Assembly: GCA_905233935.1 (NCBI GenBank)
Contig: CAJOFU010000009.1
Coordinates: 1 to 34,571 of the forward strand
From: Paludibacteraceae bacterium
GTDB taxonomy: Bacteria > Bacteroidota > Bacteroidia > Bacteroidales > Paludibacteraceae
Direction of reading: 5' to 3'
Length of the DNA: 34,571 nt
A program made the translations under genes and the position numbers. The notes below the pieces were generated by a model, which did not search any database, had not been told where the DNA came from, and was given only the letters and a program-made list of their open reading frames with translations. This document shows, piece after piece, positions 24,139 through 31,633 of the stretch. Positions within the stretch are counted from its first letter, which is position 1; each line of letters starts with the position of its first letter.

Positions 24139-25389
24139 ATGCGTGTATTCAAGTTCGGTGGAGCTTCCGTCAAGGATGCCGAGGGAGTAAAGAACCTCAC
24201 TGAGATTGTTCGTCAGACGACGGACGATCTGGTGGTTGTCGTTTCCGCTATGGGGAAGACAACTAACGCCTTGGAGCGCATTGTTGAGACAATAGGGCAG
24301 GGTGACAAGCGAGGCGTGGAGAGTCAGTGGAAAGAACTGCTTGCATATCACGAGCGGGTCGCTGATGATTTGGGTGTCAAGGTGCAAGAGGTGGTAGCTG
24401 ACGATGTGTTAGGCGCTGTGCTTGCCCATCGTAATGTCAAAGATGCGGCTTACGATGACTTGTACGATACCATCGTTTCGATCGGTGAGTTGATGTCCAC
24501 GTCGATTGTAGCGGCTTATCTGAACAAGGTTGGCATCTCTGCGCAACTGTGGAATATGCCCGAACTGCTCATTACCGACGGCTCGTTCCGTGAGGCTGTG
24601 GTCAATATGCAGGCTTCGGTTCAGCAGGTGCAACACGCATGGCACGATCCGTATCGCCCGCGCGTCGTCGTAGCACAAGGATTCATCGGCGGTACACACA
24701 CCGGTCACCGCACAACTTTGGGACGTGAGGGCTCGGACTATACCGCTGCATTGATTGCGAATTACTTGGATGCAGAGAGCGTAACGATCTGGAAAGACGT
24801 ACCCGGCATCCTTAATGCCGATCCGCGGTTGGAAGAGAACACCGTTCTAATTCCCGAACTCAACTACTTTGAGGCAGTTGAACTGGCGTATAGCGGTGCA
24901 CAGGTCATTCACCCGAAGACTATCCGACCGCTGGAAAATAAGCAGATCCCGCTCTTCGTTCGTCCGTTCATGCAGCCCGAATTGCCGGGAACGATCATCA
25001 AGTCTGCACCAACCAAGCCGGTCAATGTACCCGTATATATCTGGCGCAAGGAGCAGGTACTCATCACGATGCGCGCCAAGGATTTCTCGTTTGTGCTGGA
25101 GGATAGCCTGACGCACATCTTCGATATCATCAGTCGTTGCCGCTTGAAGGTTTCGCTCATTCAGTCGTCAGCTGTGACAATATCTGTTTGCGTGGATAAT
25201 TCACGCAACCTCAAGAAAGCCATTCAACTGCTTAGCGAGCAATATGCCGTGACGTACAACGAGCACCTGTCGTTACTCACTATCCGTGGTACAACGCCCG
25301 AACTCATTGAGCACGAACGACAAGGACGCAGGATCTTGCTTAGCCAATTGACAAGAAGAACGGCTAAGTTTGTGATAGCAGATTCCTAA
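24139..25389 (+). CDS. lysC: Aspartate kinase
   Basis: A 416-residue monofunctional aspartokinase that makes aspartyl phosphate, the first step to lysine, threonine and methionine. Motifs: KFGGASV (5-11), VVVVSAMGKTTNAL, SIGELMSTSIVAAYL, TLGREGSDYTAALIANYLDA and IWKDVPGILNADPR. A C-terminal ACT region (about 315-400, VSLIQSSAVTISVCVD) could bind a feedback inhibitor. The symbol is by function; I cannot tell which feedback class it is. Confidence 0.93.
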   Translation: MRVFKFGGASVKDAEGVKNLTEIVRQTTDDLVVVVSAMGKTTNALERIVETIGQGDKRGVESQWKELLAYHERVADDLGVKVQEVVADDVLGAVLAHRNVKDAAYDDLYDTIVSIGELMSTSIVAAYLNKVGISAQLWNMPELLITDGSFREAVVNMQASVQQVQHAWHDPYRPRVVVAQGFIGGTHTGHRTTLGREGSDYTAALIANYLDAESVTIWKDVPGILNADPRLEENTVLIPELNYFEAVELAYSGAQVIHPKTIRPLENKQIPLFVRPFMQPELPGTIIKSAPTKPVNVPVYIWRKEQVLITMRAKDFSFVLEDSLTHIFDIISRCRLKVSLIQSSAVTISVCVDNSRNLKKAIQLLSEQYAVTYNEHLSLLTIRGTTPELIEHERQGRRILLSQLTRRTAKFVIADS

Positions 25390-25401
25390 TTTTATTCAAC
25401 C

Positions 25402-26505
25402 ATGAACGAACACTTTACCAAACAATACTGGCTGGAGCAGGGACAACAGTTTTTGCATGCGCTCGGAACGAAAAAGTTCTGGCGTGAGCTCATCATCATG
25501 ACGTTCGGCATTGCTGTCGGGGCAGCGGCAGTCTATTATTTCCTTATGCCCTCGCACCTGATTATTGGTACGATCTCCGGCCTTAGCATCGTCATCAACA
25601 CGATGATCGGCGGCGATGCCGATACATTCTCGTATCTGGTAATGGGCATCAATGCCTTCCTCTTGCTGTTGGCGTTTCTGCTTATCGGCAACGAGTTTGG
25701 TGCAAAGACCGTCTATACCGCGATGATTCTTGGTCCGCTCACGCAGATGTGGGACAGGATTTATCCTTATACCAACTTCACGCACAAGGTCATCGAGAAC
25801 CCCGATATCCTCTCGCGTCTGCAAGCCGGTGAATCGGTCATTGACCCCAACGGCAACCCTTACTTGCTCAGCAGGGCAGGGGAGGTGCTTGAGCAGGTAC
25901 GTGACACAGTTATGTCCGGCGGATTAGGAATGGGCGATGTGTGGTTTGACTTGGTTTGCTTCGTGTTCCTGTTGTCAATGTGCCAGGCTATTGAGTTCAG
26001 TATCAATGCTTCCACAGGCGGCTTGGATATCCTCGCGAAGATCATCAACAAGTACCTGCACTTCGATATAGGCATGTCTGTCACCATCGGCGGAGCAATC
26101 ATCTGCTGCTCGGCGTTCCTGATCAACGATTTCCGAATGGTGGTCATCGGACTTATCGGTACGTGGATCAACGGACTTGTGATCGACTACTTCACCGCCT
26201 CTATCTCCAAGCGCAAACGTGTTTGCATCGTTAGTAGTGAATACGAACGGGTTCGTGATTATATTGTCAACGATCTGGTGCGCGGCTGCACACTCTATGA
26301 GGTGCGTGGAGGCTACGGCGGTACGAAGAAGATTGAGATTCAGTCCTTGCTCACCCAGGATGAGTTCGCCAAACTTATGGCGTTCATCAAGAACAACCAC
26401 ATCAAGTCGTTCATCACTGCCGGCAACTGCAGCGAGGTCTATGGTCTCTGGCTCAAACACAAGAAAGGACCTGCCGGCAAGATCGTCATTGACACCTCAG
26501 AATAA
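25402..26505 (+). CDS. YitT family membrane protein with DUF2179 domain
   Basis: A 367-residue protein with about five or six membrane helices (LIIMTFGIAVGAAAVYYFLM, INAFLLLLAFLLIGN, FDLVCFVFLLSMCQ) and a cytoplasmic DUF2179 domain from about 270 (RVCIVSSEYERVRDYIVNDL, GCTLYEVRGGYGGTKKIEI). Family motifs GTISGLSIVIN and NASTGGLDILAKIINKY are present. A ~55-residue loop (about 115-170, IYPYTNFTHKVIENPD onward) is larger than in most relatives I know. Function is unsettled; relatives have been suggested to be transporters. Its stop TAA is in the first heptamer of the next repeat. Confidence 0.9.
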   Translation: MNEHFTKQYWLEQGQQFLHALGTKKFWRELIIMTFGIAVGAAAVYYFLMPSHLIIGTISGLSIVINTMIGGDADTFSYLVMGINAFLLLLAFLLIGNEFGAKTVYTAMILGPLTQMWDRIYPYTNFTHKVIENPDILSRLQAGESVIDPNGNPYLLSRAGEVLEQVRDTVMSGGLGMGDVWFDLVCFVFLLSMCQAIEFSINASTGGLDILAKIINKYLHFDIGMSVTIGGAIICCSAFLINDFRMVVIGLIGTWINGLVIDYFTASISKRKRVCIVSSEYERVRDYIVNDLVRGCTLYEVRGGYGGTKKIEIQSLLTQDEFAKLMAFIKNNHIKSFITAGNCSEVYGLWLKHKKGPAGKIVIDTSE

Positions 26506-26550
26506 ATCATAAATGTGAAATTATAAATCATAAATCATAAATCATAAATA
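26502..26550 (+). repeat. Heptamer array between YitT and nucleotidyltransferase
   Basis: Seven 7-bp units: ATAAATC, ATAAATG, TGAAATT, ATAAATC, ATAAATC, ATAAATC, ATAAATA. The YitT stop codon TAA is bases 2-4 of the first unit, and the next start ATG is two bases after the last. Confidence 0.92.
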
Positions 26551-26552
26551 TT

Positions 26553-27452
26553 ATGAAGCCTACATTATTTATTTTGGCAGCCGGAATGGGCAGCCGCTAC
26601 GGAGGATTGAAACAGTTGGACGGTCTGGGACCGAACGGCGAGACCATCATGGATTACTCTGTGTTTGACGCTTTGCGTGCTGGATTTGGTAAGGTGGTAT
26701 TTGTTATCCGCAAGGATTTTGAGGAGGATTTCCGCCGCGTTGTTATAGCCAAGTACGCAGACAAAGTGCCCTGCGAAGTTTGCTTCCAAAGCCTTGACAA
26801 AGTGCCCGCAGGCTGTGCATATAATCCCGAGCGCACCAAGCCGTGGGGTACGAACCACGCCGTATTGATGGGCAAGGATGTGATCAACGAACCGTTTGCT
26901 GTCATCAATGCCGATGACTTCTACGGCAAGGAGAGTTTCGAGGTTCTCGCACGTTTCCTTGAGAGCGTAGAGGACAAGAAAGACCACTATTGCATGGTAG
27001 GTTACCGCGTTTGCAATACACTGAGCGAACACGGATCGGTTAGCCGTGGCGTTTGCCAGACGGACGCTAACCGTTGCCTGACTGATGTTGTGGAGCGCAC
27101 GAACATCGAGCGTAAGAACGGCACTATCGTATTTACTGAGGATGGCAAGGACTTCCCGCTGGATGAGCACACACCCGTTTCGATGAACATGTGGGGCTTC
27201 ACACCGGAATACTTCCAATACTCCGAAGTAGCGTTCAAAGATTTCCTTGCCAAGAACGGTCAGGAACTCAAGAAAGAGTTCTATATCCCGACGCTGGTGA
27301 ACGATCTCATCAAGGCAGGTAAGGCAAAGTGCGAGGTACTCGACACCCCGTCGAAGTGGTTCGGCGTAACCTACGCTGATGACCGCCAGATGGTAGTCGA
27401 TAAGATTCAATCCCTCGTGGATGCAGGCGTTTATCCCAGCCCGCTCTTCTAA
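26553..27452 (+). CDS. Sugar-phosphate nucleotidyltransferase
   Basis: A 299-residue NTP-transferase fold protein that would join a sugar phosphate and an NTP to make a nucleotide sugar. The nucleotide-binding loop is ILAAGMGSRYGGLKQLDGLG (7-26) and the metal-binding Asp pair is in NADDFYGK (119-126). Its place directly before galE fits a role in supplying UDP-sugars for surface polysaccharides, but the specific substrate cannot be read from the sequence. Confidence 0.85.
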   Translation: MKPTLFILAAGMGSRYGGLKQLDGLGPNGETIMDYSVFDALRAGFGKVVFVIRKDFEEDFRRVVIAKYADKVPCEVCFQSLDKVPAGCAYNPERTKPWGTNHAVLMGKDVINEPFAVINADDFYGKESFEVLARFLESVEDKKDHYCMVGYRVCNTLSEHGSVSRGVCQTDANRCLTDVVERTNIERKNGTIVFTEDGKDFPLDEHTPVSMNMWGFTPEYFQYSEVAFKDFLAKNGQELKKEFYIPTLVNDLIKAGKAKCEVLDTPSKWFGVTYADDRQMVVDKIQSLVDAGVYPSPLF

Positions 27453-27457
27453 ATTGC

Positions 27458-27477
27458 ATCAGCCAATATTGGCTGAT
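27458..27477. other. 20-bp perfect palindrome between nucleotidyltransferase and galE
   Basis: ATCAGCCAATATTGGCTGAT reads the same on both strands. It starts five bases after the stop and is not followed by a T-run. It may be a weak terminator or attenuator, an mRNA-stabilising hairpin or a protein site. It shares the core GCCAWTATTGGC with the hairpin after galE. Confidence 0.6.
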
Positions 27478-27498
27478 TAACCTATAAAATCTGAGATT

Positions 27499-28527
27499 AT
27501 GTCAAGAATTCTCGTAACCGGCGGCGCAGGCTATATAGGCTCACACACGACCGTCGAACTTATGCAACAAGGCTACAAAGTAACCATCGTCGATAACCTC
27601 AGCAACTCCTCGATTGACGTATTGGACGGCATTCAGGCTATCGTAGGCGAGCGTCCGGATTTCGCGCAGGTTGATTGCAATGACTGCGAGGCAATGGAGA
27701 AGGTGTTCAGCACCTATCCCGATATCGTAGCCGTCATTCACTTCGCCGCCAGCAAAGCGGTAGGCGAGAGCGTAGAGAAACCGCTGCTCAATTACCGCAA
27801 CAATATCGGCTCGCTCATCACGCTGCTCGAGATTATGAAAAAGCACGATGTGCGCAATATCGTCTTCAGTTCCTCTTGCACCGTTTATGGTCAGCCTGAC
27901 TCCGACCATCTGCCTGTCAACGAAGATGCACCTATCCAGAAGGCACTTTCGCCGTACGGCAACACCAAGCAGATCAACGAGGAGATCATTCGCGACGAGG
28001 CACATGCTGACGCTAACCTCCACGCTATCTTGCTCCGCTATTTCAATCCTATCGGTGCCCATCCCACGGCACTTATCGGCGAACTGCCTAACGGCGTGCC
28101 GCAGAACCTGCTGCCATTCGTTACGCAAACCGCTGCAGGCTTGCGCAAAGAACTCAAGGTCTTCGGTGATGACTACAACACGCCTGATGGCAGTTGTATC
28201 CGTGACTATATCTATGTGGTCGATCTTGCCAAAGCACACGTTAAGGCTGTCGATAGAATGCTCAGCGGCGTAGCTGACGAGCAGGTTGAGGTGTTCAACC
28301 TCGGCACAGGTCGCGGACTCTCAGTTCTGGAGATTGTGCGCACATTCATTGAGGTGACAGGTGTCAACCTGCCGTATCAGATTGTAGGTCGTCGTGAAGG
28401 CGATATCGAGCAAGTGTGGGCTGATCCCAAGAAAGCCAACGAGGTACTCGGTTGGCGTGCAGACACACCGACCGCTGACATCCTTGCTTCCGCGTGGAAG
28501 TGGCAATGTCATTTGGCTGAGAAGTAA
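27499..28527 (+). CDS. galE: UDP-glucose 4-epimerase
   Basis: A 342-residue extended SDR enzyme that interconverts UDP-glucose and UDP-galactose with bound NAD. The Rossmann motif is GGAGYIGSHT (8-17). The active site is S124-S126 in FSSSCTVYG with Y153 and K157 in SPYGNTK. The substrate region LRYFNPIGAHPTALIGE and GSCIRDYIYVVDLAKAHVKA are typical of GalE. It follows the nucleotidyltransferase gene by 46 bases, the two sharing a hairpin core in the spacers. Confidence 0.95.
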   Translation: MSRILVTGGAGYIGSHTTVELMQQGYKVTIVDNLSNSSIDVLDGIQAIVGERPDFAQVDCNDCEAMEKVFSTYPDIVAVIHFAASKAVGESVEKPLLNYRNNIGSLITLLEIMKKHDVRNIVFSSSCTVYGQPDSDHLPVNEDAPIQKALSPYGNTKQINEEIIRDEAHADANLHAILLRYFNPIGAHPTALIGELPNGVPQNLLPFVTQTAAGLRKELKVFGDDYNTPDGSCIRDYIYVVDLAKAHVKAVDRMLSGVADEQVEVFNLGTGRGLSVLEIVRTFIEVTGVNLPYQIVGRREGDIEQVWADPKKANEVLGWRADTPTADILASAWKWQCHLAEK

Positions 28528-28532
28528 GATAA

Positions 28533-28550
28533 TGCGCCATTATTGGCGCA
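28533..28550 (+). terminator. Hairpin after galE
   Basis: TGCGCCA-TTAT-TGGCGCA, a perfect 7-bp stem with a 4-base loop, five bases after the galE stop. No T-run follows, so by itself it is a weak terminator; the bidirectional hairpin at 28586-28622 follows. Confidence 0.5.
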
Positions 28551-28585
28551 GTCGCTACAACAAGATTGTATCTGTCACTATAAAG

Positions 28586-28622
28586 AAATTGGACGAGTGG
28601 GTTATTCCCATTCGTCCATTTC
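28586..28622. terminator. Bidirectional terminator between galE and the PspC operon
   Basis: GGACGAGTGGG (28591-28601) pairs with CCCATTCGTCC (28607-28617) with one G-T wobble, extended by GAAAT/ATTTC. A loop of five bases holds the TAA stop of the minus-strand gene. T-rich tracts lie on both sides, so it can end both converging transcripts. Confidence 0.7.
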
Positions 28623-29333
28623 GTTTAAGGTATCAATCACTGTGGTGATGTTTGAGCTGTTCACTTGTACGGCTTTGCAGGCAGATGAAACCAAACCGCC
28701 CAATGAGATAAACCAGATCAGCAGGGCAATAATCCAAAACCGCAGACTCGGGTGCTTGCGTTCGCGGCTGAACTTGACTATCCAATGAACAATCATGTAG
28801 ACAGGCAGGGCTACAGCAACGATGGCTGACAGACATAATACACTCATCCAGCCGATACTGCCTCCGAATAATTCAAGTCCGAACGCAGGAATAAGTGCTA
28901 TTCCTCCGAGACTAACGCCAAAGACCGCCATAAGCAGACCAAAAGCCACACCCACAACCGGAATAAGTAACTGCAAGGCGATAATGATCAGTATAGCTTT
29001 CAGTACGATTGTGAGAACTCGTCCTACTCCTTGGCGGCTGATTCGTTCACGTTTGTAAACGGGGCGTTTGTTTTCGCCGAACTCTTCCGGTTCACCAATA
29101 CGTGCGCGTACATCGCGTATCATATTGATTGTAACAGACTCATATTTGTGGTCAAAGAGTGCAGCCTGCAACAATTCGGCTATACGGCTCTCCAAGTCGT
29201 CCATAACGTCTGCTTGCTCGTCGGCAGGAAGACGACTTTCTATATCAGACAAATAGTCTTTGAGCAGTTGATATGCGTCGTCGTCGATGTTGAGCACAAC
29301 GCCGTGCAGGTTGATTGTACGTGTAAGTTTCAT
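28602..29333 (-). CDS. Membrane protein related to the PspC-associated group
   Basis: A 243-residue protein starting MKLTRTINLHGVVLNIDDDA. Its first ~90 residues (AYQLLKDYLSDIESRLPADE, VMDDLESRIAELL, RDVRARIGEPEEFGE) match the N-terminal region that in many Bacteroidota PspC proteins is fused to the PspC domain. Four hydrophobic helices follow (ILIIIALQLLIPVVGVAFGL and others). The PspC domain itself is missing here and is encoded two genes upstream. ATG 29333 overlaps the PadR stop by one base; a longer frame to 29462 lies inside PadR and is rejected. Role: probably envelope stress response, by association. Confidence 0.82.
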   Translation of the reverse strand: MKLTRTINLHGVVLNIDDDAYQLLKDYLSDIESRLPADEQADVMDDLESRIAELLQAALFDHKYESVTINMIRDVRARIGEPEEFGENKRPVYKRERISRQGVGRVLTIVLKAILIIIALQLLIPVVGVAFGLLMAVFGVSLGGIALIPAFGLELFGGSIGWMSVLCLSAIVAVALPVYMIVHWIVKFSRERKHPSLRFWIIALLIWFISLGGLVSSACKAVQVNSSNITTVIDTLNEMDEWE

Positions 29334-29653
29334 TATTCCGTAATTTTGTTGATTGCTTGACTGATTGTGCTCCACTCGTTGTTGAGTGCGGCTATTAGTT
29401 GTTCCCCTTCCTCTGTGAGGGTGAAATACTTGCGTGGTGGTCCGTCTGTTGATTCCTGCCACCTGTACTTAAGCAGCCCATTGTTTTTCAGGCGTGAGAG
29501 TAGGGGATATACTGTACCCTCCACAACCAACAGGTTTGCTTTCCGCAGCGCTTCAAGGATATCGGATGTATAGACTTCTTTCCGACTTATGATCGTAAGG
29601 ATGCAATACTCCAATATCCCTTTGCGCATTTGTGATTTAATATTCTCAACCAT
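29333..29653 (-). CDS. PadR family transcriptional regulator
   Basis: A 106-residue winged-helix protein with the family core MRKGILEYCILTIISRKEVY, TSDILEALRKANLLVVEGTV, YPLLSRLKNNGLLKYRWQES and RKYFTLTEEGEQLI. PadR regulators usually repress genes next to them as dimers. It lies between the two PspC-related genes, with a one-base overlap downstream and 12 bases upstream, and so probably controls this operon. Confidence 0.92.
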   Translation of the reverse strand: MVENIKSQMRKGILEYCILTIISRKEVYTSDILEALRKANLLVVEGTVYPLLSRLKNNGLLKYRWQESTDGPPRKYFTLTEEGEQLIAALNNEWSTISQAINKITE

Positions 29654-29665
29654 ATTACCGGTTAC

Positions 29666-29878
29666 TTAGTCGAGTTGCTGGTAATCGTTGCCCTGAGGCA
29701 TGAGAATAAGCATAATGATGTAAAGCAACAGCCCGGGGAATCCAGCACTGAAGATTGACAATGCCGCGTACGCTATACGTACGAGAGTGGGATCAATCTC
29801 AAAATACTCGGCGATTCCGCCACAAACTCCGCCCAAAATCTTGTTTGTGCTGCGAGTTAATTTCTTTTGTACTGACAT
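29666..29878 (-). CDS. PspC domain protein (small)
   Basis: A 70-residue protein almost entirely made of one PspC domain: LTRSTNKILGGVCGGIAEYF, EIDPTLVRIAYAALSIFS, and a hydrophobic end (FPGLLLYIIMLILMPQG). PspC proteins act in phage-shock/envelope stress responses at the inner membrane. ATG 29878 (MSVQKKLTRS) is preferred; an in-frame ATG at 29911 would add 11 residues with no family match. The promoter at 29966-29996 leaves a leader of about 80 bases. Confidence 0.88.
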   Translation of the reverse strand: MSVQKKLTRSTNKILGGVCGGIAEYFEIDPTLVRIAYAALSIFSAGFPGLLLYIIMLILMPQGNDYQQLD

Positions 29879-29965
29879 AATTCTATAACTTTTATTTGGT
29901 TGTTTTTGCAAGGTTTCTACCTTTCACTTTTAGCCTTTTTCTTTTCCGTTTTCTGAAATGCACTG

Positions 29966-29996
29966 CAAAGATACAACAAATTTTAGAACTATGCAA
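29966..29996 (-). promoter_or_regulatory. Bacteroidota-type promoter for the PspC-PadR operon
   Basis: On the minus strand TTG (29994-29996) is followed after 20 bases by TATCTTTG (29966-29973). Confidence 0.75.
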
Positions 29997-30067
29997 TACA
30001 TAGTAGTGTAAAAATGAAAATATCCCCTATTTTTTGATAATTATTGTAAGTGAACATGGCAAAAATG

Positions 30068-30110
30068 CAGAGAAAATAAAATGGGAACGTTCATTCCAGA
30101 AATCGTTCCC
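30068..30110 (-). terminator. Terminator of the signalling operon
   Basis: On the minus strand GGGAACG (30110-30104) pairs with CGTTCCC (30089-30083), followed by ATTTTATTTTCTC. The stop codon of the phosphatase gene (30091-30093) is in the 14-base loop. It ends the minus-strand operon that enters from the right edge. Confidence 0.7.
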
Positions 30111-30894
30111 GTAATATTTGCATATCGTCGTCTGACACAAACAAATAATCGTTGAGGTATTTACTCATTCCGCCAAACTCGCGGTCAATCAGTTCTTGTG
30201 TGCGGATAAAGTTCTGTGTGCTAACGCCCATGAATGCCTGAATAACAGCCATCTCGTCTGCCCCGCCACCGCGGTCGAGTATATCTTGGTTAAGTTTGCG
30301 CACGATAGGCTCGTAGGCTTCGTTGCTACGGTCAAAATCTTCGATTATTTCCTCTTTATCCACACCCAAGGCAAACAACAGGAACGCTGCGCCCCAACCG
30401 GTGCGGTCTTTGCCTTGTGCGCAATGCCAAAGTATTCCGCCATCTTCGGGGGCTTCGATGATAAGCCGCAGGAACGCTGCATATTGCAGTTGCGAGAATT
30501 CGCTGCGAATAAGCGACGGGTACATGTTTGCAGCCATCTTCTGCACCTCGGGGTAGAACGAATAGTTGACGATATGTTTGTCGAGTTCAAAGAACGCCTC
30601 TTCGGGTATAGGCTTGCCGGTGTCTTGCTCGGCACGCATATCGATGGTGGGCAGCAAGTGATGCTGTACACCTTCCATCTCGCGGTCGGGCTGATGCTCG
30701 CTTTCGCCGAGTGAACGGAAGTCAAACACGCGGCAGAGGTTATATTCCTTTTTGAGCCTCGCTACGTCGTTATCCGTTGCGTCATGCAAGTGTGCGGTAC
30801 GTAGTAACCGGTGTAGCCGGACTTTGCGTCCGCCTGCACCCGTCATGCCGCCCATGTCGTGTGCATTATCTATATGTTCAAAAACAATTTGCAT
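30091..30894 (-). CDS. Tyrosine-protein-phosphatase-like protein
   Basis: A 267-residue member of the Cys-based phosphatase superfamily, closest to the Y_phosphatase3 group. The active-site loop is HCAQGKDRTGWG, with nucleophile C158 and arginine R164. The N-terminal NAHDMGGM and RVFDFRSLGE are the usual partners of the fold (NFRDLGG and DLRS-E in relatives). Substrates may be phosphotyrosine, phosphoserine or phosphoinositides. It is the last gene of the operon, but the spacer before it (147 bases, with palindromic modules) is much longer than the others, so it may be differently expressed. Confidence 0.88.
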   Translation of the reverse strand: MQIVFEHIDNAHDMGGMTGAGGRKVRLHRLLRTAHLHDATDNDVARLKKEYNLCRVFDFRSLGESEHQPDREMEGVQHHLLPTIDMRAEQDTGKPIPEEAFFELDKHIVNYSFYPEVQKMAANMYPSLIRSEFSQLQYAAFLRLIIEAPEDGGILWHCAQGKDRTGWGAAFLLFALGVDKEEIIEDFDRSNEAYEPIVRKLNQDILDRGGGADEMAVIQAFMGVSTQNFIRTQELIDREFGGMSKYLNDYLFVSDDDMQILRERFLE

Positions 30895-30903
30895 TGTTTT
30901 TCT

Positions 30904-30927
30904 GTTAAAGAGTTAAAGGGTTAAAAT
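30904..30927. repeat. Octamer repeat before the phosphatase gene
   Basis: Three 8-bp steps on the plus strand: GTTAAAGA, GTTAAAGG, GTTAAAAT. On the transcribed (minus) strand the units read TTTAAC. The array ends nine bases before the start codon and runs into the first palindromic module. Confidence 0.65.
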
Positions 30928-31038
30928 GGTTTTGATTGCATCAAAACGTTAAAGGGATTACAGACTAACTACTTAACGTTTTCTCGCTGGAGAAAACCAT
31001 TTTAACTATTTAACGTTCACTAAGTGAACCATTTTAAC
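30920..31038. repeat. Three modules with constant flanks and different palindromic cores
   Basis: Each module reads TTAACG, palindromic core, CCATTTTAAC. Module 1 (30920-30952, on the minus strand) has core TTTTGAT-GCA-ATCAAAA. Module 2 (30973-31006, plus) has TTTTCTC-GCTG-GAGAAAA. Module 3 (31010-31038, plus) has TTCAC-TAA-GTGAA. All 16 flank bases are identical in the three copies, while the stems and loops differ in sequence and length but pair perfectly. The last G of the left flank and the first C of the right flank extend each stem by one pair. No gene fits in this spacer. Confidence 0.88.
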
Positions 31039-31041
31039 TAA

Positions 31042-31632
31042 TTATCCAAACACTTCATCAATCAACCTGACGAACTCTTGATAGGCAAACGTATCGCTCA
31101 GTTCGCTCAGCGATGCCGCCAAGCCGCGATAATGCCATTCGTGCGAGGCTTTGTCCTTGACGTGAAAGATCTGCCATAGCGCATCGCCTTTCTGCTGATA
31201 GTCCCGCCAGATGGCGCGCATATTACTGAGTTTGTCGCCCATCGCCACGATCTTCGCGTCATGACTTGCTGCCGCCAGACGGTCGATAGCCGCCTTCTTG
31301 CGGGCGTGCCAAGTCTTTTCCTCGTTTGCTCCGCCTGTGAATACCTCGCCGTTCAGCTGGTCGCTCTCAGAGTGTACCAATTCCGCCACACGTTCGCCGA
31401 ACTCTGCACGCAACTGCTCAACGGTTACGTCGGTATCCTCAACGGTGTCATGCAGAGCAGCTGCTGCCAGCAGTTCCTGGTCGGGAGTGATGGTAGCAAC
31501 GATCTCCACCGCCTCCATCGGGTGAACGATATACGGGAATCCTTTGCCGCGACGCTCGGTGTTGTGGTGCGCTTTGACCGCGAACACAATCGCACGATCA
31601 AGCAACCCGCTATCCATATATTTGTTTGCCAT
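31042..31632 (-). CDS. HD-domain alarmone hydrolase ((p)ppGpp hydrolase-like)
   Basis: A 196-residue protein matching the hydrolase domain of Rel/SpoT enzymes, like small alarmone hydrolases. Motifs: FAVKAHHNTERRGKGFPYIV with H37 in HPMEAV, the metal motif HDTVEDT (H61, D62, E65, D66), and KIVAMGDKLSNMRA (D133, N137). It would remove pyrophosphate from (p)ppGpp. It carries no synthetase, TGS or ACT domain; a synthetase is encoded separately two genes upstream. Separated by one base from the kinase gene, so surely in the same transcript. Confidence 0.85.
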   Translation of the reverse strand: MANKYMDSGLLDRAIVFAVKAHHNTERRGKGFPYIVHPMEAVEIVATITPDQELLAAAALHDTVEDTDVTVEQLRAEFGERVAELVHSESDQLNGEVFTGGANEEKTWHARKKAAIDRLAAASHDAKIVAMGDKLSNMRAIWRDYQQKGDALWQIFHVKDKASHEWHYRGLAASLSELSDTFAYQEFVRLIDEVFG

Positions 31633-31633
31633 A

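Noticed and set aside
29334..29462. Longer N-terminus of the minus-strand membrane protein
   Set aside because: It would overlap the PadR gene by 130 bases; the family begins at MKLTRTINLHG.
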